Source: Sphagnum compactum (Eukaryota > Bryophyta > Sphagnopsida > Sphagnales). Taken from it: 64,000 bases of DNA. A model generated the notes under the pieces. The model was not told where the DNA came from. It did not search any database and was given only the letters and a program-made list of their open reading frames with translations. The stretch covers positions 2,046,001 to 2,110,000 of the forward strand of contig OZ234499.1 of the NCBI GenBank assembly GCA_965153455.1, given 5' to 3'. Made by a program: the position numbers and the translations under genes. Below, piece after piece: positions 12,271 to 24,767 of this stretch (the first letter of the stretch is position 1; each line of letters begins with the position of its first letter).

Positions 12271-15200
12271 TATACTCTACAATGAATTGAAACACAATAT
12301 ACTTGCCTTGGTGGGCAAGGCCAATAAACAAGTGTAGATACTAACATTTATCCCCTTTAGAATTAGGTAGCAAAATAATACCTTCCAAAAATACCTACAA
12401 AATACAAAGAGTGACTCCAAACCCCCTCAAAGTATACTACACAAATTCCATTCAAAAATCCTGTGCATACCCAAGTGCTATTTTGCTTCATTGCATGCTT
12501 CCTTCCTTTATAAATTCAACAAACTCCACAAAACAACACACTTCAGGTGATGCTATTTCAAGGAGTTGCCATTGCTTTTGCTTCTTGTGGAGAAGGAAAC
12601 AAACAATTTTAAGTGATACCCATTTCCGAGTTCACCATCTTGTATCTAGTATGGTACCTCCAACTGATGTTCATCACTTCTTTGTCAAACATCAATTTAT
12701 TTTTATGTATAAAACAAGGTTTGGTAGTTTCATTAATTTTGTAGAACTTTGAGGAATAAGTATGCAAAAATACATCTTTTTTTTGTGCATTTGTAATAGT
12801 AACCCGACGGTTTTCAATGTTCAACAATACACACTGAGCCAACATGAAACCTGCATCTCTTTCTCTCATGTTCTCTGTGTTTCACTCATCTCCTCTCCAT
12901 TGTAAAGAGCTTTTTAAGACCTTTATTACAAAAACACATCACCACATTGTTTGAAGCAAAAGAAAATAACAATTTATTTATGCAGACCATGCACAGATGT
13001 GGACGATGAATGATTCTTTGATAATTTTTGTTACTGAATTTTTTCTCTTCAGAAATCTCTTCACATTGCACACTCAAATTACTGCACAAAATGGACACTG
13101 AAATCTGGAGTCATTTGTTTTTTGAGCTCCACATCTGTAGTTTCACCATGGATGCTCGTCTTGTTGAATCATGCTCTTGATTGTGTCTGCATGGAATGAT
13201 CTCATGCACTTGTAGAGCTCTGCCAGATTTAACACTTTTTTATTTTCCTCTGTGCATTCAAGACTCTTCCAGATCAGCCACCGCCCATGGTTGTGAAGTT
13301 TCTTTCAGTCAGAGGTGCAAAATTGCTACTCAAGCACAACAACAACAAAATCTGTCAAGAAGAAGAAGAAGAAGAAAGACAAACTGTTGAAGCAAATTCA
13401 ATATACACGAGATGAGGAGGGAGGACCCATTGATCAATTTCACAAATACCATCGCATACTCATGAATGTAAGGGTACTATCTCTTTCTCCAGAAACTTGC
13501 TCCCAGACCCATGATTGGAAAAACTTTCCTCATCAGTTTGTGAAGTTTTTTTTCACGAAGCTCAAAGAACTTTGTTCTCCTTGACAATCTTTCCGCCAAA
13601 TCCACATTCATAAGATCACTGATTTAACACACTTGGGGACCCTAAAAAAAAACATGAACTTATTGGAATTGATGTTGAAACCATTTCATGCCTCACAAAT
13701 TTTGACAATGCAAAAACAATTGAAATTTTGTTCTGGAATGGGTGCATATGAAAATTTGGACTTGAGCTCAATCAAAGTTGTGAGATTCCTCTCAGATCCT
13801 TTGACAAGAACCATCATTGTTCTCGGAAATTAATCACAAAAAAATCATGGATCCTCACTAGTGGTGTGTAGCAACATAAAACCCAAGCCTTTCTTATCGT
13901 TAATAATTAGATATCATTAGTAATGTGAAGCAATGTGAAAGATATGTGCTTTTTTATCATTTTCCTAGTTGATTGTCATGTTGCTTCACCTTCAACTAAG
14001 GAACCCAACAACCAAAATCATTCTTATCATTTGCATATTTGATTGTCATTTGTACTAGATAACAACATGGAGCTCAACTAAAGAACCCAACAACCTAAGT
14101 CTTTTTTAACATGAGCAAAATTGATTATTTTTTAACATTAGCAAAATCGATTATCATTTGTATTGAACACATATGATAAATAGCAATGAAAAGAGAGTGA
14201 AAGAAAATTTAAGAATATGAAAAGCCATCAAGAGTCAATACATGTTTCTTTCTCTCAATATGTATCGTACCCAACCAATCTTGGTCCCCACTCGATGTTA
14301 TCATACATTGACAATGGCCAATGTTTGGTGTTACCTTGTTATAATTGAAGCTTGAGGGAAAAAACACCCACCAATACACCAAAAGGTTCAAGTAGGTCTT
14401 GATGTGAAGGGATGAAGTGAACTTTGCCTTCAAAGCTAAGGAATTGATTGAGGCTTCCCCTTTACAAATAATGCACAAAGGAATTTCATACACAAAATTT
14501 CATGACAATAATTGACATGTATAATGTATCACACACTAATGCAAATGTGCATCCCCCCACCCTCCCCAAAATCAATTCCTCATACTATTAAACCGTTTTA
14601 GGGTTTGGAGAATTTGCAATCCAATATAAATTGTTCTATTGCTTTTCAATTATTTAAAGGACACATGATTATTTGTAAGTTCAACAATGTTTTTGGTTGT
14701 ACCAACATTCATCTTATGTTGAACTATAGTAGTTGTATTAAATAATGGAAAATATTGAAAAAGCCACTAGCACACCTAGTTGTTTTACTTTTAAGTTAAA
14801 GCCTTAATGTTAAGCCTTTTATCCAAATTAAATATTAAATGTACACAATTTTGTTTTGATTTTTATATACTATTATTATTTTTTGGTTTTGCATTCCTCA
14901 ATCTATAATTGATGTTTTTTTTTAAAAACCAAGATTCACAATGAACATGTTATAGGCAAAATCAATACATGGTTTCTTGGGTCAAAATCATAATTGAAGG
15001 TTTTTAAACTCAAATGAGGGTATTGCACATTCAACCAACCAAAAAAAATGATGGTTTTGACCATGCATGTAAATATTGTGTAGCTTAATGATTTTAAAGG
15101 CAACAATTTGAATCATGAGGTGTCTAAATTAACTAGTATGTGTATGGTGAGCAAAAAACAAAGTGTGAAATAAGAAATTAAGGTACATAATTAGATTCTA

Positions 15201-16950
15201 TTTCATTATTTACACAAGATCATGTGTTTAGCAAGTGTATCTTTTTAGAATGAAAATGTATTTTTATTTTAAATTCAAATTTGATTAACAAGTGCCTATA
15301 TTCTTAGAATGGAAATGTATTATGATCTTTAATTCAAACTTGATGCACAATCATCAAATGGGTGGATAGTTTTCATCACAAAATTGTTCAAAATTATTAT
15401 GATGTGGACTATAATAGGTATTCATTTATGTTGCAAAATCATAGAAAATGAAGAACATCATTGAATTTTGTCGCAAAATTCATGAAAAATATATTACATT
15501 ATGGCTTTGTCACCAAAGAATTAATGAGGAGTAAACAATTTGCTGCAAAAATCATGGTTTGAAAGGGTTGAGAAAGTTAAAAGAGGTGATGTGAATGTGA
15601 AAGGCCACAAAAAAAAATTTGTTATATGGATGAACACACAACATGTAAGAAGGTTTACCTAAAGAATTTTGTGTTGGATGCACAAGCATGTATTACTTAA
15701 TTAGTGATTGCAAAGCAAAAGGCAAGTGTTTATATTTAGGTTTAATCCTATGCGTATGAATTGAGATCGGATTTAAGAATTCCAAGATGGTATTTTAACT
15801 AATTCCTAATTAATTATGTCTAATCATTGTTGATTTATTTTGTCAATAGAGTGATGAACAACACAATTAATAGTTTAATTGAATGTCGATCAACTACATG
15901 CATGCAAATGGATGGATGTAGCTTCCAACACCTCCCTTCAATTTTAATGCAAATCTTTAAGAAAAGTAATAAGAATATTACAATATCTCAAATGAAAACC
16001 TCTAAACAATGACTTTTTAAGGAACATTTTGTTATGTTTACCACAAAGGAACATTATTGATCTTTCAAATAAGTGATTAGACAAATTGATATTCAATTAA
16101 ATTTGAAAACACTAAGTTAGTCATCACAACAACTAGGTTCTACAACTCAAACACATTGTTTGGCTTGGCTTAGCAAATTACTAACATAGACATGAATTGC
16201 ATATGTAGATGTGAATAGACTATGATGATGTGAATTTTACAAACGTTACATGGACATGTGTAGACTTTGACATTATGTGTAACTTATATTTAAATTTCAT
16301 ACTTGAAATCATTTATGCATATTAGTCCAAGTTGATTCCAAAGCTTGCAAAATAATGTATGATCAAATGGTTTTGTAAATATGTTAAATGTTAAGGTCCA
16401 TTCATATAATCCCTTCTAAGTAATGTTACTAATTCTAAAGTAGATTATATAAAAAAGTAACAACGAATTTGCTTCAAATGAATAATGCTTATGTTACCAA
16501 ATTCTACATAAGAAACAATAAGCATTATTCAAGTAATTTTTACCAAAACATTTTTGGTAATAAAAATGAGCCACAATTCCCAATTTGAAACAGGGATTTG
16601 AAATTTAATTTATTAATTTTAAAAAGAAAAACAAGAATGTACACTTCACATTTTGATCTACCACTAAATATTCAAAAGAACAGAATGTGAAGAAATATCT
16701 GAGTTTCTATCACAACAAGTTGTAGTGGAAAACATCAACGTTTTCTTGATCTCAAAACAAAATGCAGACAAACATTGCCTTCAAATAGAAAAAAAGAACC
16801 TTGAGAATCCTCAAATGGTGATCTTTTCTAAAACATTGAAGAAAATGAAACAAAGCAAGATGCAAAATGTCCAATAACCTAAATCTTCAATATTGAACAA
16901 AAAGTTGGTGACATCCCCTTGTGTAGAATTGCATAACTATGCATTATACT
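12271..16950. other. Intergenic DNA, no gene seen
   Basis: 12.4-13.8 kb is slightly less AT-rich and has several short open frames on both strands, one with a run of AAG (Lys/Arg) codons, but none matches a family I recognise. The minus-strand frame at 14209-14493 (94 codons) is also unrecognised. The remainder is AT-rich and unstructured. Confidence 0.55.
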
Positions 16951-17540
16951 TTTGGTAGAAGTAGTGTTGGCCTCAAGGCAAGTCAATACCCCTTTAAAAA
17001 CCTCTAATGATCCTTCAAAAGATGGTCATTGTCCAAAATTAACTAGGGCAATTTGCCCTTACCAAAGTGGTAGAGTTGTCCTTATCGTTGGTGTTGACCA
17101 AATTAATAATTCAATTATGAAAATTTGGAAGTTCATAACTTTTCTAAATAGAATCCAAATTTACCCTTTTAAAAGCCTATCTTATAGCTGTTGGAAAGAG
17201 CTTTCCAACGCAATATCATTCTTCCTAATTGAAGGTGATTTGACCTTTAAAATGATAAAAAGATGAACTTAATTTGGTAATTAATTTGATAAGAAATTTT
17301 CATGACTCATAACTTCTTCAAACTCCAAATTGGTTGGAGTTCATATTTTTTTTTTAATTGTCAAAAAAAACTTTTCAATAGCAAATTTGATAGGCATTTT
17401 TTACAACTAGTTTAAAATATTAATATTTTATTCCCCTTTAATTTCAACTTGGTTGTTGAGGGTACATGAATAATTTGCAAAACACCACTCTAAATTTACT
17501 CTTTGATATATTCATTACAAGAAATCATGACCTTTTTAAC
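16951..17540 (+). other. Repeat-like segment with a near-perfect palindrome
   Basis: A 104-codon open frame (16952-17266) has no recognised domain. The segment holds the near-palindrome GTTGGAAAGAGCTTTCCAAC at 17190-17209, inside repetitive phrases of the type 'tcataacttcttcaaactccaa'. My impression is that this style occurs in plant LTR or other repeat DNA. I would not call the frame a gene. Confidence 0.35.
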
Positions 17541-17839
17541 CCTATGTCCAACTTGACCAAAGTGCCAATCTTGACAAGTTATTTTGGACCTGACCATTTT
17601 GACTAGGTCCTTTTGGTTGGTTTTTTCGACTAGGTTTTTTTACTAAGTTTTTTTATTGAACCACCATGACAATAATATAATTTGGGCAACAACCAAAATT
17701 ATATATTATTTTTAAAATGTATTTTTATATGAAACAATTAATTAATTAATTACCTACCCTACCTACCTATTTAATTAATAAACCTAATAATTAATAATGC
17801 CAAAATTTTATTTATTTATTTATTTACCCGCCAACCCTA

Positions 17840-19195
17840 TGTCTTAGGCCTAGGTTAGGCCACATAGCTTAACCACTTAGGCTAAACCAAACCATTTAAG
17901 TTAGGTCAAGTCCTTTAGGTTAGCTGGTCTAATAGGCTTTGCAATTTAGGCTACTTAATTAAGTCACATAAGTAGCCAAGGTAGCCTAAGTTGCAAGTGT
18001 GGGGATTTGAACTCCTCACCTCCAAATTGAGGAGTCAAGTCTTTAACCATTGCACCACCACCCCATAAAGTGACTTTTTTGGACAACATATAATAATCAA
18101 CATGATTTTGGACCAACATATTGTAATCAATTTTCATGAATTTTTTTTCAAAATATTGCATTGAATGAACTTGAATTTTTTCACATTATTCCATAAAAAG
18201 GTAGGTTATAGGTAGGTTAGCTTAGGTAAGTAGGAGGTACCTATTAATAAATGCATGTACTTAGGTAACATGTACATTATAGTCTATTGTAGCCTAACCT
18301 AGGCTACCTAAATAGGTACGTAGCCTAACCTAGGCTACCGAGACCACCTAGGCCTATTGGGTAGGTATGTAACTAACCTAAGTTGGGCCACCTAAGCTAC
18401 TAGGTAGATAGCCTAGCCTAGTATTAAGTACGTAGTTTACTAACGTAAACCTACCTATATGCCTAGGATAGATCTATTAATAAGCTAGTAGGTACCTACA
18501 TAATTTATTAAATAGCATAGGCGCAGGTAGTTTCCTAACTAGGTATAAACATAAAACTAGTAGGTACTTATAAGGTCTAATAAGTAACCTAGGTTAGGCT
18601 ATGTACCTACTTAGTAGGCCTAGGTTAGGCTAACCTAGGCTATCTAGGCCTAAGTTAGGTTATGTACCTACTTAAGTAACTTAAGTTATGCTACATAACT
18701 ACCTATGCAACCTAGGCTAGGCTATGTACCTACCTAGTAGGCCTAGGTGGCCTACGCTATGTACGTAGCTACCAAGTATACCTTGATAGTTTAGGTTAGG
18801 CTACCTACTTAGTAGGCTTAGGTGGCCTATGTTATTTACTTAGTAGACCTAGGCTACAAACCTATAACAGGTCGAGGTTAGTAGGTACATGGTTAATAGG
18901 TCTACCTAGTAAACCTAGGTCACTTAGGATACCTACTTAGAAAGCTTACACTACTTAGTTATAGGCTACTTAGTAATCCTAAGCTATGTCCTAGATAACC
19001 TATATTAAATAGGTCTAGGTTAGGCTACGTTTATACTAGATAGGTTTAGGTTAAACTACCTAGCTAGTAGCATATTACCTAACAAGTAGCCTACTAGCTT
19101 ATTAACTATGCTAGGCTAGATAGGTAATTTAGACCTAGCCTAACCAACTAGTTATGTTAGGTTAAGTAAGTAGCCTATGTTTAACAAGTAGGTTA
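17840..19195. repeat. TAGG/CCTA palindrome-rich array
   Basis: About 1.2 kb is composed largely of TAGG, CCTA, TAGGTA and AGCCTA words that combine into short palindromes such as CCTAGG, TAGGCCTA, TAGGTACCTA and AGCCTAGGCT. No fixed period is apparent by eye, so it looks like a diverged short-unit satellite and not a clean tandem array. Because the words are self-complementary, both strands read alike. The array is interrupted at about 17990-18190 by unrelated DNA carrying a tRNA-like element. It has no coding content. Confidence 0.8.
17998..18066 (-). mobile_element. tRNA-like element (possible SINE head)
   Basis: On the minus strand an A-box-like TGGTGCAATGG (18047-18057) is followed 33 bp later by a B-box AGTTCAAATCC (18003-18013), and between them CTCC and GGAG form an anticodon-like stem. 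The seven bases before the A box (GGGGTGG) are not complemented after the B box, so this is not a functional tRNA. The spacing of the two internal Pol III boxes suits a tRNA-derived SINE head or a decayed tRNA. No tail or target duplication is clear. It interrupts the TAGG/CCTA array. Confidence 0.45.
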
Positions 19196-20925
19196 AGTCA
19201 TTAAATGAGTATGGCTCATTTGACTAAATGTCAAATCATAATGGTCAATTTGATTAAACCACGACCATTTTGATGGACATTTGTTCATTTTGATTAGATT
19301 TTCAACTTGACATTTGATTAAAAACGTCAAATGTAACATGTGTTTTTCGTACCCCAAACCTTTAGTCAAAATGGACATACCCTTTGGTCAATGTGGACAT
19401 TTCAATCAAGTTAACCCTCTAAAAAATCATGATTTCTTATAGTGATTGACGATGGACTTGTATATGCTTAGCTCTGGCATGGAAAATAGGATTATCAAAT
19501 AGCTTGATACATTTTGATTGTCATAAGTGATAACAATAGGCTCCTCAATTTGAAGATTCAATTCCTTCAACAATCTTCATCACCAGACACCTTATTTGGC
19601 AAAACTATTTGAGTAACATAGTTTTATAAAGTGAGTATGAAACCATTAGATAAATAGATGTATTCCAGTTTAAATGAATGAATCAAATACCCCAAAATGT
19701 AGTTCCAAAATAAGGTGGCACATTTTTTATGTCACATTGAACTTTTTGCATAATGTACTTTATCCAAATGCCAAAATGTATGACATAATTATTAATGTGG
19801 CAAAAAAATAAATTGTGGATTAAGATTGCCAATTGGAATAAAAAATATGTGCATAATGATGAAATTCAATAAATAAACACAAAACATATAACTTTGGAAA
19901 TGGAATTATGGATTATGGTCTCAAATCTACATGAAAATTCAATATCATTTTCATCTCAAGATGTTTTATAAAGATCAATATGTGATACATGTTAAAAAAA
20001 CAAACATGAGTGCCAAAAAAAAATTACAAAAACCTAGATCAACAAATAGTTATGAATTTTTGAATGATTAAATTTAGACCTTATTTTTAAAAGTCCTTAA
20101 TTTATGTTGGATTGATGTTTAATTTTCTTAGCATGTATGTTAGAGAGTTTTTAAATTGGAACTCTTGTTCATCTTAACTTTGTTAGTTTATTAAAATTTA
20201 ACATAATTGCACTTAACATTGGTTATGGTTTTTTTTCGTATTAGTTTTTAAATATGGGTATTTGAAAGTGTTACATGATCTACTGAAAATGAGCCATTGG
20301 GTGAAAGCATATTGTGGTGGCCCTCTTTGTGTAGTCACATTGGAATGTTTTCCTAGATGGTGTGTTTGTTTTAAGTTAACCTAACCATGTCAAAACTAAA
20401 GGGTTTCATAATGATTCACATATTATGGTAGAGCATAATGCAAGCAAGAGAATATAAAAGATTGTTTTTCTCTTTATATCATTGTGGGTTGGAATATATT
20501 TGTACAAAAAACATACATGTCACTATATACCTAAAAATGCAAATATATTCCAAAATGATTGAAATGATTTAAAACATTATGAATTTTTAAATATGCCATC
20601 TCACATGTGGTTTTACATCATTTGAATTACTAATGAAATTATGTTATAATGTAATATAAATAAAAAATTGGGTGTGTTATATTGTGTATAGATAAATATA
20701 TTCATTGTTATATGTAATATTAAATGGAATTAACTTTGTGAAAGTCTAAATTATAACCTTCAAACACCAAATGTGTAACCCAAGATTAAATGAATTACAT
20801 TTGGGGAGGTGTATACTATAATAGCGGCCATGAAAGTGCCCAAAAGGGGGCCACTATAGTTGCTTTCACCTAACCCCATATCTTGCAACCATCATAAATA
20901 TTCCATGTCACCAGTACTTTGAAAA
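19196..20925. other. AT-rich intergenic DNA, nothing identified
   Basis: No coding frame or structured repeat that I can support lies between the palindrome array and the copia remnant. Confidence 0.6.
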
Positions 20926-20929
20926 TTTA

Positions 20930-22075
20930 TTCAAATGTAATTGATTTTTTCTCCATAGTCTCCAAGGAGATAAATATCATTGACATTGAGTATAACCATT
21001 TCTAACATGACTGTCAATTGGTGATTGAAAATTTTGGTTGCCCAATTTAGTGACCAAAAATTTTCCATCGTCAAAACTGATCAGATTGAAAAAATTTCAT
21101 CCTTGAAAAAAAAAATGATCAACATTCAACTTGATTGACATGTCCAAATGGATGCCAACATGACAACCAACACAAAATAAATACATCACATCATTTCTAA
21201 CAACCCTATCAATCAAGGTCGCATCGATTTTAACAACCCATCCATTAACAACATAGATAAATTATTATTTGTTGTTGAATGTTTAAACCCTTAGGCACAA
21301 ATTTGACTATCAATGTTGGTATACCATGCTTTGGGTGATTGCTTGAGCCCATAAAGATCTCTCTCGAATTTGATATTCCTTGCTTGCAATAATGTAACCT
21401 CAGGGTTGTTAAATGTAATCATCCTTTTTAATCTTGTCATTTAAAAGGTTATTTTGACATCCACGTGAAAAATGGCCAATTTGTGTGACTTGAAATAACA
21501 TAAAGGGTGTGAAGAATGTTATGCTTAGCCACTGGGGCATAACTCTTTTCAAAATTATAGCCTTATTGTTGTTGGAAACCTTTAGCAAAAAGTCATGCCT
21601 TTAGTTTTGTTGGGTTTTGATTTAATAAACCCATTATATCTTGTAATGGTTTTGCAATTGCGTGGCAAATTTGCAAGTTACCAAATATTATTTTTATAGA
21701 AAGATTTAATTTCATTATCCATTGATGTTATTTTAGTGGCATTTTAATTTGTCAAATTTTACATCCTTCAACACAAGGATTTTTCTAGAGGTTAAGACCT
21801 AGACATGGATGGTTTTGGATTGATGATCATACCCCAAAAGAATTCCAACAACATATTTATTGTCTAATTTGTTCTATTAATATTAAAATGAATATAACAA
21901 GTATTACCCAAGATGCATAACATGATGATGTTAGGTTTCTTTCTAATCAAAATATGATGTGGGGTAAGCCCCAAGTTTGAATGAAATGGGGTAATATTTA
22001 CCAAAAAATTGGTAGTATTTGTGTTTTCTTCCTCAAACATGACAATGTCACCAAATATTACTATTTTCATGTGGA
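20930..22075 (-). pseudogene. Degenerate Ty1/copia pol (integrase to reverse transcriptase), element A
   Basis: Read on the minus strand from the right, pieces of copia polyprotein appear in order across several frames. The C-terminal part of integrase (FHSNLGLTPH, LGNTCYIHF) lies at about 21885-22070, followed by the linker with LLGYDHQSK. The start of reverse transcriptase is recognisable as MDNEIKSFYKNNIW, AKGFQQQ, SYAPVAKHN and IFHVDVK. Then come DLYGLKQSPKAWY at 21301-21360 and the catalytic-box region VILNVNDIYLLGD at about 20950-21005, where Val-Asn-Asp stands where Val-Asp-Asp is usual. Stops and frameshifts throughout rule out function. Gag, the integrase N-terminus, RNase H and LTRs are not seen. 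The right end stops close to the Harbinger remnant. Confidence 0.9.
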
Positions 22076-22140
22076 ACTAGGCCAAAAACTTAGAATGTGA
22101 TGATGTTCTTTTCATTTCATCTTACACGAATTCTACACTT

Positions 22141-22811
22141 GTGGATGTGAACTGTTGGCTTACAACCCATGAGAGAATTACACTAGGGTCCTATTTGTAG
22201 GAGTTGCCAAGATGCATCGGGTTCATTGATGGGACCTTGATTGAGATTTGGAAAACTTGGCGATATCTAGGTCACCGGACTTGGTTCAATGGCTGAAAAA
22301 AATCTATGCTATGAATAACACAATTATTCTTGACTGCATAGGCTTGTTTATCTACATAGATTTTGGCTATCCATGATTTTATCATGATGTGAGCATTCTT
22401 CGACACTCTAACATCTACCAATAATGGTGACAATATTCCTTTCATGACGATGAATATTTTAAGTTCCTACTTGAGGGTCCCATGTATATGGGAGAAGAAA
22501 TGTTCATAATGCGAAGGATTGGGAGACGGGAGATAACTCCCAATGCAAACATGGATATAGTGCATGCATACAATAAGATGCATGTTGGTTACAGGATGCA
22601 TGTGGAATGGGGTATTGGAGGGTTGAAAAGAAAATGGAAAAGGCTCATGAAGAGCTTTGATAGCACAAAACCAAAATGTTCACACCTCTTTAAATTTGGA
22701 ACCCTACTCACTAACTTCTTGCATAAAAGGAGGATGGAATTCACATTCGAGGTTATTGGTGACCATCTTCCTAATCCTAAATATATTCCACGGATGGGCT
22801 GGGACTTCTAA
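22141..22811 (+). pseudogene. Degenerate PIF/Harbinger (HARBI1/ALP1-like) transposase
   Basis: All three DDE acidic positions of the Harbinger nuclease can be traced: Asp in CIGFIDGT (22213-22236), Asp in YHDVSIL (22386-22388) and Glu in VEWGIGGLKRKW (22605-22607). GEEMFIMRRIG and LTNFLHKRRMEF are typical surrounding blocks, and LTNFLH is followed by FEVIGD. The first block is in a different frame from the other two, with the shift near the A run at about 22285. In-frame stops lie between the first and second Asp and again just after the second. The C-terminal 109 codons (22482-22811) remain open. The N-terminal DNA-binding part is not seen. Transposases of this class cut and paste DNA, and ALP1-type relatives have been domesticated in plants, but this copy is broken. 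Confidence 0.88.
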
Positions 22812-22889
22812 TTACATGTGTAAGCAAGCTTTAACACGTGCCCTAAATTCCTCTTCTGAAATTATTCATAGCTCCCAAGTTGCTTTCAA

Positions 22890-23790
22890 GTTTTAAATCT
22901 TCACCTTGTTTTTGCACTCATGGTTGATGTCCATCTTTGCAACCAGTAATGCATCATGAATATCTGAGCTCACCTAGAAGCGAAATGCAATGGTTTCAAA
23001 ATTCACGGATTGGAGTTGCAACATTTCTTGTTTAATCATTAGCCTTTCAAAAGGCCCTATGCTAAAGTTAGGTGGAATAGTTGGCCTAAAGGCAGGACAA
23101 TCTGCTTCAGTGGAACTAGGAGAACTAGGAGAATTAGGACTTGCTACTATTGTACTTTGTCTCCAATCAAAAAAATCTTATATCCGGTTGAACACGTTCT
23201 TTGTGGCATGACTATTTGTTGCCTTGAGTTGTGCCAAGACCTTGTCAGATTGTAGGACTGCCTTTTTAGTCCCCTTTTCATTAGAAATGTCAATTTCAAG
23301 ATCCTTTAAGGCATCTCGCATTTGGTCCTTCAAGGCATCCTTGTGAAATGGTGAGTTTAGGTAAGCAATCACATAGTCATTATAGACTACCTTCCAAATA
23401 ACCATTGGAATCAACTATGTGACCTACTTTTCACACTATAATAGGCTGCAAAATGGGTGTTGTAGCTAGTGGCCATAGTATTCAAGTGTAAAGATTCCAT
23501 AATGGTTCTCTGCATTTTTTCCTTCCTAGGTCCCTTTCAGTTCAACTTCCAAGCATCTTGACATTGGGAAAGTTCCAGGCTTTCTTGGGTCATCTTGAAA
23601 TCCTCATTGAATGTTGCCATATCTGCCATATCTGCCATATCTCCCATGTAAATAGACACGTTCCCACTTTCAGACCTCCTACTCATTGGATTGTAAACCC
23701 ACAAGAGCATTTCCATGACCTGCAAACCGTAACAAAAGTTCAATGGCTACATACAAGCCATAATGAACCCCCATAGTCCTAGTAGGTGCA
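22890..23790 (-). pseudogene. Decayed unrecognised ORF beside the transposase
   Basis: Several long minus-strand stretches read like protein across two or three frames: 23178-23414 (78 codons, rich in Lys, Asp and Leu), its continuation to about 22900 with a Ser/Pro-rich segment, and 23537-23743 (68 codons) with a GDMADMADMA repeat. No domain is recognised. The position, convergent with and adjacent to a Harbinger transposase, would suit the element's second (Myb/SANT-like) ORF, but I see no Myb tryptophan pattern, so that is inference only. A host gene fragment is equally possible. Confidence 0.35.
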
Positions 23791-24315
23791 ATTCCATGAC
23801 CCACAGACCCAAGTAGAAGCTCAATGACCCAATGCAAATTATATAGAAATTACCTTAGGTATGAAATAGCTCAAATGTGGGAACAAATGACCGTAATTGA
23901 AATTCTAGTGAGTTGCAGATTTCACTTTAGTTTAGTGAGGTCCTTAGTAGCTAAAACAAGTCCTCACATGTATACAAACAAATACTTGAGTTGCATACTT
24001 GACTTTGGTTCAATTCCAATTTTAGTAACTCAACCTAGTGATTAGTTGATCATTTATATGGACACACAAAATTGTAGACCTATAAATGGTTCAATTGACA
24101 ACCTTAAAACCTAAAAATGCATGGACCCAATTCAAATGAAGGATACCCTAAGAGGATTCTTCAATCTGGAAGTTCAATTAGGGTTTTAATAAGTCAACCA
24201 AATGGTCACATTACCATTTGTGTGGACCAACAAAATTGCAGACCTAAAACTAGTTCTATTTCATAATCAATTGTTCAAATTGGAAGCACAAAAAAATTAT
24301 AAAAAAACCCTTGGA

Positions 24316-24545
24316 GCTCCATGAACTCTAAACCCTCAAAATAAGTGGTCAGAAACTCAATCAAGTTATCAAAGATGAATTGATTTGGACCCACAAAGCT
24401 AGAGACTTCAACCCTACTTTACTGAAGTGGGTAGAAGCTCAATGAACTACACAAAAAAATAAAAATAAAACCCCCGCAGCTCCATGAACTTTGGACCCTC
24501 AAAATAAGTGGTCAGAAATTCAATCAGGGCATCAAATTTGGAATT
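24316..24545 (+). repeat. Imperfect direct repeat, about 163-bp spacing
   Basis: GCTCCATGAACT, then ACCCTCAAAATAAGTGGTC and AGAAA[C/T]TCAATCA, occur in the same order from 24316 and again from 24479. Similar phrases (ggacccac, cagaaactcaat) extend from about 24060 to 24700, so a larger diverged array is likely. It is non-coding. Confidence 0.65.
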
Positions 24546-24767
24546 AGGTGATCACATTTCAATTGAAATGGACCCATAGAACTATAAAAGGTTAAATGGT
24601 TAGAAACTCAAAAGCATGATCACATAAGCTAATCATACAAAACCTAAAAATTGTAGACCAATATGAGGTTCAAATAGGTAGTTAGAAGTTCAATTTTTTG
24701 ATAGTATAATCCATTCATACATAGCCTATGAACTTGCAAGTTCATTTACAAAATTGACAACCAATTT

